Below are positions 1 to 10,401 of a DNA stretch of 64,000 bases, piece after piece. The notes beneath the pieces were generated by a model. That model was not told the DNA's origin and made no database searches. It worked only from the letters and a program-made list of their open reading frames with translations. Source of the DNA: Paracoccus fistulariae (GTDB lineage Bacteria > Pseudomonadota > Alphaproteobacteria > Rhodobacterales > Rhodobacteraceae); assembly GCF_028553785.1 (NCBI RefSeq), contig NZ_CP067136.1, positions 124,001 through 188,000 on the forward strand, in the 5' to 3' direction. The position numbers and the translations under genes were made by a program. Position 1 is the stretch's first letter; every line of letters begins with the position of its first letter.

Positions 1-135
1 CGTAAGGACCCGGTGAAAGCCCGGGTGGCTCTTCCGGCCGCTGATCCGCCGGACAACCTGTTAATTATAGGCCCAAACTGCACTGCCGGACCGTCTTGCG
101 AAAGACAATCCGAGGCCGGGTATTGGACTGCTCAT

Positions 136-1632
136 ATGATCTCTTTTTCTGAATACCGTCAGCAATGGTTCGGTAATATTCGCGGCGATGTGCTTGCCGG
201 GATCGTCGTCGCACTGGCGCTGATCCCCGAAGCCATCTCTTTCAGCATCATCGCGGGGGTGGACCCCAAGATCGGGCTTTATGCCTCATTCTCGATTGCG
301 GTTCTGATCGCCTTTACCGGCGGCCGACCGGGCATGATCTCGGCCGCGACGGCGGCCACGGCGGTGCTGATGATCACGCTGGTCAAGGATTACGGGCTGG
401 AATACCTGCTGGCGGCGACGGTGCTGGCGGGGCTTCTGCAGATCCTTGCCGGGCTGCTGAGGCTGGGGCGGTTCATGCGCTTTGTCTCGCGTTCGGTGAT
501 GACGGGCTTCGTCAATGCGCTGGCGATCCTGATCTTCATGGCGCAACTGCCGGAACTGATCCCGGGCAATCCCGGCGTCAGCTGGCTGACCTATCTGCTG
601 GTGGCGGCGGGTCTGGCGATCATCTATCTGTTCCCGCGCATCACGACCGCCGTGCCGTCGCCGCTGGTGGCCATCATGGTGCTGACGGCGCTGGTGCTGG
701 CGATGGGCTGGGATGTCCGCACCGTCGGCGATCTGGGCGAGCTGCCCGATACGCTGCCGGTCTTTCTGATCCCGGATGTGCCGCTGAACCTGACCACGCT
801 GCAGATCATCCTGCCCTATTCGGCGGCGATTGCCGTGGTCGGTCTGCTGGAAAGCCTGATGACGCAGAATATCGTCGATGACCTGACCGATACGAAATCG
901 GATCGCGATCAGGAATGCGTCGGGCAGGGCATCGCCAATACCGTGACCGGCTTTATCGGCGGCATGGCGGGCTGTGCCATGATCGGCCAGTCGATCATCA
1001 ATGTGAAATCCGGGGGGCGCGGTCGCCTGTCGGCCTTTACCGCCGGTGTGGTGCTGCTGATCCTGGTGGTGGGCCTGGGCGATTTCGTGGCCCGGATCCC
1101 GATGCCCGCGCTGGTGGCGATCATGATCATGGTCTCGATCGGCACCTTTTCCTGGTCCTCGATCACCTCGCTGCGGACGCATCCGCGCTCATCCTCGATC
1201 GTCATGATCGCGACGGTGGTGACCGTGGTTTACACCCATAATCTGGCCATCGGCGTGCTGGTGGGCGTCCTGCTGTCTGGCATTTTCTTCGCGGGCAAGA
1301 TCGCCCAGCTGTTCCGCATGTCCTCGACCCTGTCCGATGACGGGCGGCAGCGGACCTATGTGCTGGAAGGGCAGCTTTTCTATGGCTCGGTCGAGGATTT
1401 CAGCAATGCCTTTGACTTCCGCGAGGCGCTGGACCGTGTCATCATCGATGTCAGCGGGGCGCATATCTGGGATATCAGCTCTGTTCAGGCGCTGGATATG
1501 GTGATCCTGAAATTCCGCCGCGAAGGGGCCGAGGTTCAGGTCGTCGGCATGAATGAGGCGACCGAAACGCTGGTCGATAAACTGGCCATCCATGACAAGC
1601 CGGGCGCCATGGACAAGCTGCTGGGCCACTGA
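136..1632 (+). CDS. SulP family inorganic anion transporter with C-terminal STAS domain
   Basis: Inner-membrane SLC26/SulP-type carrier of 498 aa for an anion such as sulfate or bicarbonate; the substrate cannot be told from sequence. The first 400 or so residues are strongly hydrophobic, with many membrane spans and the family's early GLYASF-like region. The last 100 residues form a STAS domain, with a WDISS segment where regulatory phosphorylation occurs in related domains. I chose the ATG at 136 because the preceding 41 in-frame codons lack SulP similarity. A universal stress protein follows 12 bp downstream, probably in the same operon, which suggests nucleotide-linked or stress-linked control of transport (inference). 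Confidence 0.88.
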   Translation: MISFSEYRQQWFGNIRGDVLAGIVVALALIPEAISFSIIAGVDPKIGLYASFSIAVLIAFTGGRPGMISAATAATAVLMITLVKDYGLEYLLAATVLAGLLQILAGLLRLGRFMRFVSRSVMTGFVNALAILIFMAQLPELIPGNPGVSWLTYLLVAAGLAIIYLFPRITTAVPSPLVAIMVLTALVLAMGWDVRTVGDLGELPDTLPVFLIPDVPLNLTTLQIILPYSAAIAVVGLLESLMTQNIVDDLTDTKSDRDQECVGQGIANTVTGFIGGMAGCAMIGQSIINVKSGGRGRLSAFTAGVVLLILVVGLGDFVARIPMPALVAIMIMVSIGTFSWSSITSLRTHPRSSSIVMIATVVTVVYTHNLAIGVLVGVLLSGIFFAGKIAQLFRMSSTLSDDGRQRTYVLEGQLFYGSVEDFSNAFDFREALDRVIIDVSGAHIWDISSVQALDMVILKFRREGAEVQVVGMNEATETLVDKLAIHDKPGAMDKLLGH

Positions 1633-1644
1633 GGAGAAAGACCT

Positions 1645-2496
1645 ATGGACAAGATTCTGACATTGCTGGACGGTTCGGTCTATTCCGAAAGCCTGTGCCA
1701 TTACACGGCCTGGATCGCCAGAAAGCTGAACACTGGGGTCGAGGCGATGCATGTTCTGGGCCGCCGGGAAGGCGCGGGTTCGACCGATCTTTCCGGCTCG
1801 CTGCGGCTTGGGGCCCGGACCGCCCTGTTGCAGGAACTGTCACAGCTGGACGAACAGCATGCCAAGCTGGCCCGCGAAAAGGGCTATGCGATCCTGGAGG
1901 ATGCCAAGGCGATCCTGCAGGCCGACGGGGTGGAACAGGTCAGCACGCGGCTGCGCAACGGCGATCTGCTGGATGCCGTGCGAGAGCTGGAGGGCGATAT
2001 CCGGGCCATCACCATCGGCAAGCGGGGCGAGGGGGCGGATTTCGCCTCGGGGCATCTGGGGTCGAATCTGGAACGGATCGTGCGGTCGTCAAAGGTGCCG
2101 GTCTTTGTGGCCTCGCGGGAATATCGCCCGATCGCCAAGGTGCTGATCGCCTATGACGGCAGCGCCAGCGCCAAGGCCGCCATCCAGCGCATGGCGACCA
2201 GCCCGGTCTTTGGCGATCTGGATGTGCGCGTGCTGTGCGTCGGCCCCGATGAGGCCGAGGCCTGGGCCACCGCCGAAGAGGCTGTCGCACGGCTGAAAGA
2301 GGCGAATGTCACCGCCTCCCCGCGCATCGCCTCGGGCGAGCCTGAACAGGTGCTGGAAAAGATCGTGGCCGAGGAAGGTTTCGACCTTCTGGTGATGGGC
2401 GCCTATGGCCACAGCCGCATCCGCAGCCTGATCATCGGATCGACCACCACGGCGATGATCCGCTCGGTCAAGATCCCGGTACTGCTGTTTCGCTGA
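1645..2496 (+). CDS. Universal stress protein with two UspA domains
   Basis: Cytoplasmic 283-aa protein made of two tandem UspA folds, one starting MDKILTLLDGS and one near residue 165 with KVLIAYDGSASA. The second domain ends with the classic nucleotide-binding pattern GAYGHSRIRSLIIGSTT, so ATP binding is likely there; the matching part of the first domain reads GKRGEGADFASGHLGSN and is also plausible. A good ribosome site (GGAGAAAG) lies just before the ATG. It follows the SulP gene by 12 bp and probably modulates that carrier or responds to the same stress. Function beyond ATP binding is inference. Confidence 0.85.
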   Translation: MDKILTLLDGSVYSESLCHYTAWIARKLNTGVEAMHVLGRREGAGSTDLSGSLRLGARTALLQELSQLDEQHAKLAREKGYAILEDAKAILQADGVEQVSTRLRNGDLLDAVRELEGDIRAITIGKRGEGADFASGHLGSNLERIVRSSKVPVFVASREYRPIAKVLIAYDGSASAKAAIQRMATSPVFGDLDVRVLCVGPDEAEAWATAEEAVARLKEANVTASPRIASGEPEQVLEKIVAEEGFDLLVMGAYGHSRIRSLIIGSTTTAMIRSVKIPVLLFR

Positions 2497-2516
2497 TAGG
2501 GCGTAGGGCGATATGG

Positions 2517-3542
2517 TCAGCCCTGATCCCGCAACGCGTCCAGCAGGGCCTGCATATCGCCGGGCAGGGGGCTGTCGAACTGCAGCGCCGCGCCGCTGAC
2601 GGGATGCTGAAAGCCCAGATGCGCGGCATGCAGCGCCTGACGCGGAAAGCCCATCGCCGCTGCCGCTGCTGCCGGACCAAGCGCCTTGGCCGAGGCGCGC
2701 CGCGCCCCGCCATAGACCGGATCGCCGATCAGCCCCAGACCGGCATGGGCCATATGCACGCGGATCTGATGCGTGCGCCCGGTTTCCAGACGGCATTCGA
2801 CCAGCATGGCCGAGGGCGGCGTGCCGAACTGTTCCAGCAGCCGCGCCCGCGTCACCGCATGGCGGCCCTTGTCGAAATAGACCGCCTGTTTCTGCCGGTC
2901 GGTGGCATGGCGGGCCAGCCGCGACGTGATTTTCAGGACGCCGCCTTCTTCGAAACTGATGCCGGGCGTGCCGCGCAGACGCGGATCGGCGGCGTCGATC
3001 ACCCCATGCGCCAGCGCCAGATAGCGGCGGGTGGCGCTATGCGCCTCGAATTGCGCGGCCAGACCGTGATGGGCGCGGTCGGATTTCGCCGCCACCAGCA
3101 GGCCAGAGGTATCCTTGTCGATCCGGTGCACGATACCGGGCCGCTTTTCGCCCCCGATTCCCGACAGCGAGTCGCCGCAATGGGCCAGAAGCGCATTGAC
3201 CAGCGTGCCATTGGGGCTGCCGGGGGCCGGGTGCACGACCATCCCCGCCGGTTTGTCGATCACAATCAGGTCAGCATCTTCATAGACCACATCCAGCGGA
3301 ATCGCCTCGGGCCGGGTCTCTGTCTCTTCGGGGGGTGACAGGGTGATGCGGTATTCCTGCCCCTCGGCCACGCGGGCCTTGCCATCGCGCACCACGCCAT
3401 CGGGGCCGCTGATCGCGCCCTCGGCAATCATTTTCGACAGGCGCGACCGTGACAGGGCGGCTTTCTCTGGCACTGCAAGGGCAAGCGCCTTATCAAGCCG
3501 GTCAGGCGGATTGGCCGGGATGGTGACAATAAGGTTCGACAT
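2517..3542 (-). CDS. rluD: RluA/RluD family 23S rRNA pseudouridine synthase
   Basis: Converts uridines in large-subunit rRNA to pseudouridine. The 341-aa protein has an N-terminal S4-like RNA-binding segment (about residues 12-60, DRLDKALA...SRLSKMI) and a catalytic domain with the RxDxxTSG motif, seen as HRIDKDTSGLLV near residue 140; its Asp is the nucleophile. QIRVHMAHAGLGLIGDPVYG is the conserved C-terminal motif. The start at 3542 gives the normal family length and places its ATG inside a CATG shared with the divergent gene on the other strand. Assignment to RluD rather than RluC is by overall look only. Confidence 0.87.
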   Translation of the reverse strand: MSNLIVTIPANPPDRLDKALALAVPEKAALSRSRLSKMIAEGAISGPDGVVRDGKARVAEGQEYRITLSPPEETETRPEAIPLDVVYEDADLIVIDKPAGMVVHPAPGSPNGTLVNALLAHCGDSLSGIGGEKRPGIVHRIDKDTSGLLVAAKSDRAHHGLAAQFEAHSATRRYLALAHGVIDAADPRLRGTPGISFEEGGVLKITSRLARHATDRQKQAVYFDKGRHAVTRARLLEQFGTPPSAMLVECRLETGRTHQIRVHMAHAGLGLIGDPVYGGARRASAKALGPAAAAAAMGFPRQALHAAHLGFQHPVSGAALQFDSPLPGDMQALLDALRDQG

Positions 3543-3846
3543 GGCGCAGGATGATAGCGACTGGAAACAGGTGGCGAAAGACGTGCCCGAACTGCGTTTG
3601 CTGAAAACGCTTGTGACCGGGCTGGCGTTGGTCATGGGGCTGGGCATGATCGCCCTTGTGGCCCTGTTATGGCTGCGTTTCAGTCAGCCTGTTCTGCCCG
3701 ACTTGCCGCTGAATATCACGCTGCCCGAAGGGGCGCAGGCACAGGCCGTGACCTTCGCCCGCGACTGGATCGTCGTCGTGACCGATGCGGGCGAGGTGCT
3801 GCTCTATGACCGCGCGGGCAAGCTGCGCGACAGGGTTCAGCCCTGA
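3541..3846 (+). CDS. DUF6476 family single-pass membrane protein
   Basis: Small 101-aa protein with a charged N-terminus (MAQDDSDWKQVAKDVPELR), one transmembrane helix at about residues 24-46, and a periplasmic tail ending in a short beta-rich segment (DWIVVVTDAGEVLLYD). It resembles the uncharacterised DUF6476 family common in Rhodobacteraceae; that assignment is from memory. AAGG lies 6 bp before the ATG. The start codon overlaps the start codon of the divergent rRNA pseudouridine synthase, and the 3' end overlaps ubiK by 10 bp, so the gene has no intergenic space on either side. Function unknown. Confidence 0.75.
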   Translation: MAQDDSDWKQVAKDVPELRLLKTLVTGLALVMGLGMIALVALLWLRFSQPVLPDLPLNITLPEGAQAQAVTFARDWIVVVTDAGEVLLYDRAGKLRDRVQP

Positions 3847-4085
3847 CGACCGGCCTCAAGCGTGTCCAGACGGGCCTTCAATTCGGCATTTTCGGTGCGG
3901 GCCTTGATCGCCATTTCGCGCACAGCCTCGAATTCCTCGCGGGTGACGAAATCGCGCTCGGCCAGCCAGCGGTCGATCCAGCTGTTAAAGGCGGTCTCGG
4001 CCTCGGTCTTGGCGCCCTGGGCCACACCCATGGCATTGGTCATCATCTTGGACAGATCGTCAAAGAACTTGTTCTGTGTGGTCAT
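3837..4085 (-). CDS. ubiK: UbiK family ubiquinone biosynthesis accessory factor
   Basis: 82-aa BMFP/YqiC-type protein. UbiK family members form coiled-coil trimers that bind the membrane and support the aerobic Ubi complex. The sequence shows an N-terminal amphipathic stretch (NKFFDDLSKMMTNAMG) and a C-terminal heptad-rich coiled coil with the family core REEFEAVREMAIKARTENAELKARL split over residues 48-75. It is divergent from lgt and converges on the DUF6476 gene with a 10-bp tail overlap. Confidence 0.85.
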   Translation of the reverse strand: MTTQNKFFDDLSKMMTNAMGVAQGAKTEAETAFNSWIDRWLAERDFVTREEFEAVREMAIKARTENAELKARLDTLEAGRQG

Positions 4086-4148
4086 GTATCATGGCCTTCT
4101 GACTTTGCGTTGGCCCCTATATGGGCGGCTTCGCCCCCGGGTTCAATG

Positions 4149-4176
4149 TTGACACCGCCCTCTGCGTGACTAGCGT
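4149..4176 (+). promoter_or_regulatory. Candidate sigma-70 promoter of the lgt operon
   Basis: TTGACA at 4149-4154, a 16-bp spacer, then TAGCGT at 4171-4176. The -35 is a perfect consensus; the -10 matches three or four positions. It lies 28 bp before the lgt start codon in the ubiK-lgt divergent gap, leaving room for a short leader with a GAGGT ribosome site. Seen in sequence; activity is inferred. Confidence 0.5.
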
Positions 4177-4203
4177 GCGCGGCGAATTGAACCCCGAGGT
4201 CGC

Positions 4204-5091
4204 ATGATCCCCTTTCCCGATATCAGCCCCGAGATCTTTACCATCAATCTGGGCGGGCTCAGCCTGTCGCTGCGCTGGTATGCGCTGGCCTATCTGGCCG
4301 GTCTGATCATCGGCTGGCGCATCCTGATCTGGATGATGCGCAGGCCCGCGATCTGGGGCGATGCGGCGCCGATGAAGCCCGAAGAGGTCGATGACCTGCT
4401 GACATGGGTGATCGTCGGGGTGATCCTGGGCGGTCGGCTGGGCTTCGTGCTGTTCTATGAGCCCGCCTATTACCTGGCCAACCCGGCCGAGATCCTGCAG
4501 GTCTGGAACGGCGGGATGAGCTTTCACGGCGGTTTTGCCGGTGTCATTCTGGCGACCTGGTTGTTCTGCCGCGCGCGGGGCATTGCGCCGCTGCGTCTGG
4601 CGGATGCGATGGCGGTCGTGGCACCGATCGGGCTGTTCTTTGGCCGGATCGCGAATTTCATCAATGCCGAACTGTGGGGCCGTCCGACCGATCTGCCGTG
4701 GGGGGTGATCTTTCCCGGTGCCGCCGCGCAGGATTGCCCCGGCGTTCAGGGTCTCTGCGCCCGCCATCCCAGCCAGCTTTACGAGGCCGGGCTGGAAGGT
4801 CTGCTGCTGGGGCTGATCCTGTTTCTGGTCATGCGGGCGGGCGGGTTGCGTCGTCCGGGTCTCAGCTTCGGGATCTTTCTGGCCGGTTACGGTCTGGCCC
4901 GGATCTTTGTGGAACTGTTCCGCGTGGCCGATGCGCAATTCATCACTCCGGGTAATCCGCTGGGCCATGTGATCGGCGGGCCGGTGATCGGCCTGACGAT
5001 GGGGCAGGTGCTGTCCCTGCCGATGGTCATGCTGGGGCTGTTTTTCATCGCCCGTGCCCTTCGTCGCCCCGTGATCGCCGCCGCCGCATGA
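4204..5091 (+). CDS. lgt: Prolipoprotein diacylglyceryl transferase
   Basis: Inner-membrane enzyme that moves a diacylglyceryl group from phosphatidylglycerol to the lipobox cysteine of prolipoproteins. At 295 aa it has normal length, several membrane spans, and the signature around residues 145-165 ([20 protein letters not shown]), followed by [13 protein letters not shown]. The ribosome site GAGGT is 8 bp ahead. It overlaps the next gene by ATGA and heads an lgt-midA-pgeF operon common in alphaproteobacteria. Confidence 0.96.
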   Translation: MIPFPDISPEIFTINLGGLSLSLRWYALAYLAGLIIGWRILIWMMRRPAIWGDAAPMKPEEVDDLLTWVIVGVILGGRLGFVLFYEPAYYLANPAEILQVWNGGMSFHGGFAGVILATWLFCRARGIAPLRLADAMAVVAPIGLFFGRIANFINAELWGRPTDLPWGVIFPGAAAQDCPGVQGLCARHPSQLYEAGLEGLLLGLILFLVMRAGGLRRPGLSFGIFLAGYGLARIFVELFRVADAQFITPGNPLGHVIGGPVIGLTMGQVLSLPMVMLGLFFIARALRRPVIAAAA

Positions 5092-6146
5092 CCCCGCTGG
5101 CCCAGATCATCGCCGGGCGTATCCGCGCCACCGGTCCGATCTCGCTGGCCGATTACATGCAGATCTGCCTGCTGCATCCGCAGCATGGCTATTACAGCAC
5201 GCGCGATCCCTTTGGCAGGGCGGGCGATTTCACCACCGCGCCCGAAATCTCGCAGATCTTTGGTGAGATCTGCGGGCTGGCGCTGGCGCAGGCCTGGATG
5301 GATCAGGGCAGCCCCGCACCCTTTACCCTGGCCGAGATCGGGCCGGGCCGGGGCACGCTGATGGCCGATATGCTGCGCGTGATCGCCCGCGTGCCGGGCA
5401 TGGCCGATGCCGCGCAGCTGGTGCTGATCGAAGCGTCCCCGCATCTGCGGCAGGTCCAGCGCGACAGGCTGGGCGACGTGACCCATCTGGATCATGCCGC
5501 CGATCTGCCACAGCAGCCGCTGTTCCTGATCGCGAATGAATTTTTCGATGCCCTGCCGGTCCGGCAATATCAGCGGGGCGATCAGGGCTGGGCCGAGCGC
5601 ATGGTGGGTCTTGGTCCGGATGGGCTGCAATTCGGGCTGGGTCCGACTGTCGATCTGCCGCGCCCCGGCAAGATCGGTGATGTGGTCGAGGATTGCCCCG
5701 CCGCCCCCGCCATCATCGCAGCGATTGCAGGGCGCATCGCCCGGCATGGCGGCGCGGCAATCGTGATCGATTACGGCGGCTGGAACGGCTATGGCGACAC
5801 ATTTCAGGCGCTGCGCAATCACCGGGCCGAGGATCCGCTGGCCCATCCCGGTCAGGCCGATCTGACCGCCCATGTCGATTTCGCACCGCTGGCGGCTGCG
5901 GCGATCCGGTCGGGCGCAATGTCGTCGCGGATGGGCATGCAGGGGCCGTGGCTGTTGGCCCTTGGCGCGGCGCAGCGCGCGCAAAAACTGCTTCAGGCAG
6001 GTGATCGGGGCGCGCCCGCGGCACTTCGCCGCTTGACCGACGGACAGGAAATGGGTCAGCTATTCAAAACACTGGCCATTTGGCCGGAAGGGGCGCCGCC
6101 GGTGCCCGGTTTCGATCCGCTGAGGCTGCATGCAGACGACGCTTGA
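5088..6146 (+). CDS. NDUFAF7/MidA-like SAM-dependent methyltransferase
   Basis: 352-aa class I methyltransferase of the DUF185 family. The mitochondrial relative NDUFAF7 dimethylates an arginine on a complex I subunit, so a respiratory complex I target is plausible here. Visible motifs are the SAM-binding [12 protein letters not shown] near residue 85, [12 protein letters not shown] near residue 148, and [19 protein letters not shown] near 225. It is coupled by a 4-bp overlap to lgt and overlaps pgeF by 17 bp. The exact substrate is inference. Confidence 0.85.
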   Translation: MTPLAQIIAGRIRATGPISLADYMQICLLHPQHGYYSTRDPFGRAGDFTTAPEISQIFGEICGLALAQAWMDQGSPAPFTLAEIGPGRGTLMADMLRVIARVPGMADAAQLVLIEASPHLRQVQRDRLGDVTHLDHAADLPQQPLFLIANEFFDALPVRQYQRGDQGWAERMVGLGPDGLQFGLGPTVDLPRPGKIGDVVEDCPAAPAIIAAIAGRIARHGGAAIVIDYGGWNGYGDTFQALRNHRAEDPLAHPGQADLTAHVDFAPLAAAAIRSGAMSSRMGMQGPWLLALGAAQRAQKLLQAGDRGAPAALRRLTDGQEMGQLFKTLAIWPEGAPPVPGFDPLRLHADDA

Positions 6147-6894
6147 GATATTGACCCATCCGCTTCTGGACGACGTGAAACACGGGTTTTTCACGCGCAA
6201 GGGCGGGGCGTCCTCGGGCCTGTTCTCCGGGCTGAATTGCGGCCGCCGCTCGACCGATCAGCGCGACATGGTGCAGGTCAATCGTGCGCGCGTCGCCACC
6301 GCGATGGGCGTCCCGGTCGAAAATCTGGCGACGGTGAAACAGGTGCATTCGCCCGATGTGGTGACCCTGGCCGAGGGCGACGATATCGCCGTGATCTGCG
6401 ATATCGAGGCGGACGGGCTGGTCACCACCCGCCGCGATGTGGCCATTGCCGTGCTGACGGCGGATTGCCAGCCGATCCTGCTGGCCGATCCCGGGGCCGG
6501 GGTGATCGGTGCCTGCCATGCGGGCTGGCGCGGCGCGATCAGCGGCGTGATCGAGGCGACGGTGCAGAAGATGCGCGAACAGGGCGCAACCCGGATCGTC
6601 GCCGTGATCGGCCCCACGATCAGCCAGCGCGCCTATGAGGTCGGCGAGGATTTCATGGAGGATTTCATCGCCGAAGACGCCGATTACGCCCGGTTTTTCA
6701 GCGGCGGCCCCAACGGCCGGCCGATGTTCGACCTGCCGTCCTTCGGCCTGTCGCGGCTGCGCGACGCGGATGTCGAGGCTGAATGGATCGGATATTGCAC
6801 CTATTCCGATCCGGACAGGTTCTTCAGCTATCGCCGTTCGACCCATGAGGGGCAGGTGGATTACGGGCGCCTGATCTCGGCCATCGCGCTGTGA
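6130..6894 (+). CDS. pgeF: Peptidoglycan editing factor PgeF (laccase-domain protein)
   Basis: 254-aa member of the YfiH/DUF152 family, described as a cytoplasmic hydrolase that keeps wrongly built muropeptides out of peptidoglycan; older records call it polyphenol oxidase. Metal-site motifs are present: VKQVHSPDV (His), LTADCQPILL (Cys) and GACHAGWRG (Cys/His). It starts inside the end of the upstream methyltransferase gene, pointing to translational coupling. Confidence 0.9.
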   Translation: MQTTLEILTHPLLDDVKHGFFTRKGGASSGLFSGLNCGRRSTDQRDMVQVNRARVATAMGVPVENLATVKQVHSPDVVTLAEGDDIAVICDIEADGLVTTRRDVAIAVLTADCQPILLADPGAGVIGACHAGWRGAISGVIEATVQKMREQGATRIVAVIGPTISQRAYEVGEDFMEDFIAEDADYARFFSGGPNGRPMFDLPSFGLSRLRDADVEAEWIGYCTYSDPDRFFSYRRSTHEGQVDYGRLISAIAL

Positions 6895-6970
6895 TATTCG
6901 CCGCGCTGTGAGGGCGGACAATCGGCCGTGCCAGAAAAATTAGACCTGCCCCGTAAGGTTGTCAGCTTGG

Positions 6971-8609
<1,639 letters not shown>

Positions 8610-8610
8610 T

Positions 8611-9114
8611 GTGACGCGCCGCGTTCAGGTTGATGACAAGATGCAGCAGGGCTATTCCTACGCCCTGTCTGCCCCCATGGGCGAGGATTTCGCCGAGGGG
8701 TTTTCGCCCGATCTGACACCTGCGCAGATGCTGGAGCTTGGCGTCTTTGGCGGCTGCTACATGACCGATTGTCGTGACGAGTTTCCCGCCGACTGGTTCG
8801 AGGAGGCGAAACTGTCGCCGGGCAAGCCTGACAAGGAACTGAACTATTTCGGCATCCATGCCAGCCAGCCGCTGTCGGAATGGCAGCGCAAAGGGTGGCT
8901 GCATCAGGATGACCCGCGCGGATGGTTCCAGTGGTATTGCCGCTATTTCATGGGCCGCAGGCATGACGATGATGAACGCCAGATCGGCCGCTGGCGGGCG
9001 ATGCGTCGCCATGTCGGGCAATTGCGATCCGCCTGCGATACGGGCGATCTGTCCTGCCGTCCGCGCCAGCGTCAGGCGCTGCTGCACTGGGCCTATGACA
9101 GCCGCAAGCTGTGA
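8611..9114 (+). CDS. Conserved hypothetical protein downstream of trxB
   Basis: 167-aa soluble protein with no signal peptide or membrane helix. The GTG at 8611 is taken as start because GAGG sits 7 bp before it; an ATG at 8641 is the alternative. Striking features are a Cys/Asp patch (GGCYMTDCRDEFPADWF near residues 47-63) and an aromatic-basic core, GWFQWYCRYFMGRR near residue 104, followed by DDDERQIGRW. I recall similar uncharacterised proteins in bacteria and fungi but cannot name a function. It is probably cotranscribed with trxB and overlaps the LysR gene tail to tail by 22 bp. Confidence 0.75.
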   Translation: MTRRVQVDDKMQQGYSYALSAPMGEDFAEGFSPDLTPAQMLELGVFGGCYMTDCRDEFPADWFEEAKLSPGKPDKELNYFGIHASQPLSEWQRKGWLHQDDPRGWFQWYCRYFMGRRHDDDERQIGRWRAMRRHVGQLRSACDTGDLSCRPRQRQALLHWAYDSRKL

Positions 9115-9998
9115 TCGGGGCCGTGACGCAATTCCCGCCGCAGCCAGTCGCGAAACCGGGCAATGGCAGGCTTGCGACGGCCTTGGGTGGCGGTGACGAA
9201 CCAATAGCCCTGACCTGTCTCGGCGCGGCCGGGCAGGGGGGCTGACAGGCGTCCATCGGCCAGCGGATCGGCGGCCAGGGTCTCCCACGCCATGAACAGA
9301 CCCTGACCCGAAATCGCCGCATCGACGCAGATTCCGCCATCGGCATATTCCGGCCCGTCGCGCAGATCCCCGGGCGACAGGCCATGCGGCGCCAGCCATT
9401 CACGCCACCCCTGCAGCCGGTCGTTCTCGCGGATCACGGGCAGGCTCAGCAGATCCGCCGGTTCGCGGATGCGCGCGGCCAGCGCGGGGGCGCAGACCGG
9501 CATCACCCGCTGGTCCAGCATCTTTTCGGACCGCAGCCCCGGCCAGTCCCCCCGGCCCACGCGCAGGGCGATATCGATCCCGCCCAGACCCGGCATGGCC
9601 ATCTGCACCGAAGGCTCGATCCGGACGCGGATATCGGGATGGGCCGCCTGAAAGCGCGGCAGGCGCCAGATCAGCCAGCGGCTGGCGAAAAGCGGCGCGG
9701 CGGAAATGTTCAGAACATCGTCCTGCAGCGGATCGGCCAGCGCCACGGCGGCGGCCAGTTCTGCCATGCCGCGCGACAATCTTGCAACGATCAGCGCCCC
9801 GGTTTCGGTCGGACGCAGGCCCTGCGCGCTGCGATGAAAGACCGGCTGGCCCAGCTGCGCCTCGGTCCGCGAGATGCGCTGGCTCAGCGCGCCGGGCGTC
9901 ACGCCAAGCTCTGCCGCGGCGGCGTTCAGGCTGCCCAGACGGCCCACCGCTTCGATGGCGCGCAGCCCGTTCAACGCGATACGGTTCAGGTCATGCAT
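9093..9998 (-). CDS. LysR family transcriptional regulator, GcvA-like
   Basis: 301-aa LysR-type regulator. The N-terminal winged helix-turn-helix is clear (residues 10-65, with LNAAAAELGVTPGALSQRIS), followed by a periplasmic-binding-like effector domain. The HTH resembles the GcvA branch, which often controls a divergently placed neighbour; here that neighbour is only a 53-codon ORF and then sat-cysC. A perfect inverted repeat touches its start codon. Effector and targets are unknown. Confidence 0.9.
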   Translation of the reverse strand: MHDLNRIALNGLRAIEAVGRLGSLNAAAAELGVTPGALSQRISRTEAQLGQPVFHRSAQGLRPTETGALIVARLSRGMAELAAAVALADPLQDDVLNISAAPLFASRWLIWRLPRFQAAHPDIRVRIEPSVQMAMPGLGGIDIALRVGRGDWPGLRSEKMLDQRVMPVCAPALAARIREPADLLSLPVIRENDRLQGWREWLAPHGLSPGDLRDGPEYADGGICVDAAISGQGLFMAWETLAADPLADGRLSAPLPGRAETGQGYWFVTATQGRRKPAIARFRDWLRRELRHGPDHSLRLS

Positions 9999-10012
9999 TT
10001 AGAAAATCTAAA
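9998..10012. promoter_or_regulatory. Perfect inverted repeat at the lysR start, candidate operator
   Basis: TTTAGA-AAA-TCTAAA is a 15-bp perfect palindrome around a 3-bp centre and contains the T-N11-A pattern of LysR boxes. It begins at the last base of the LysR gene's start-codon complement and lies 56 bp upstream of the divergent 53-codon ORF. Position and symmetry suggest an autoregulatory site; binding is not shown. Confidence 0.45.
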
Positions 10013-10068
10013 ACAGATGCGCAATCTTCACAATCCCAGTTGGGTGCGCGAACATCTATATTTAACCC

Positions 10069-10230
10069 ATGACACAGATACTCCGCCATCTTGGACGCCG
10101 CCTTCTTCGGCGTCTGGCCCCGCCCCTGCCGCCTTGCGATCCGCTGGATCACCCCGACCTGCGCCGCATGAACCCGCATGAACTGGACGACCTGCCTTTG
10201 CCCCGGTTCCGCATCTGCGAGGGTCGATAG
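10069..10230 (+). CDS. Small basic protein of 53 aa, divergent from lysR
   Basis: Short ORF reading MTQILRHLGRRLLRRLAPPL, then PPCDPLDHPDLRRMNPHELD, then DLPLPRFRICEGR. The N-terminus is an Arg/Leu-rich amphipathic stretch; the tail pattern RMNPHELDDLPLPR recalls the acidic-hydrophobic end of DUF1127-like small proteins, a weak resemblance only. It stands directly divergent from the LysR gene behind the TTTAGA palindrome, where a regulated target would be expected. No strong ribosome site is visible. Whether it is translated is uncertain. Confidence 0.45.
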   Translation: MTQILRHLGRRLLRRLAPPLPPCDPLDHPDLRRMNPHELDDLPLPRFRICEGR

Positions 10231-10301
10231 CCCCCCGATCCCCATGCAGTGACGGTATTGCGGCCTTGCAGCGGGAATCGGCGAAATCAGATGGCCCAAG
10301 G

Positions 10302-10330
10302 TTGATTGTCAGGGCGCAGAGGTCTATTCG
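10302..10330 (+). promoter_or_regulatory. Weak candidate promoter of sat-cysC
   Basis: TTGATT at 10302-10307, a 17-bp spacer and TATTCG at 10325-10330. It lies 72 bp before the sat-cysC start. The 171-bp stretch from 10231 to 10401 holds nothing else I can identify; I looked for a SAM-responsive riboswitch and did not recognise one. Confidence 0.3.
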
Positions 10331-10401
10331 CGGCGGCAAGTAGCGCCGGTCCCAGTGGCCGGCCGCCGATGTAACGCTTCCGAAGTTGACCGAGCACCCA
10401 G

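Noticed and set aside
10231..10401. Possible SAM-responsive riboswitch ahead of sat-cysC
   Set aside because: I could not match conserved bases or pairing of a known class; only a weak promoter is visible.
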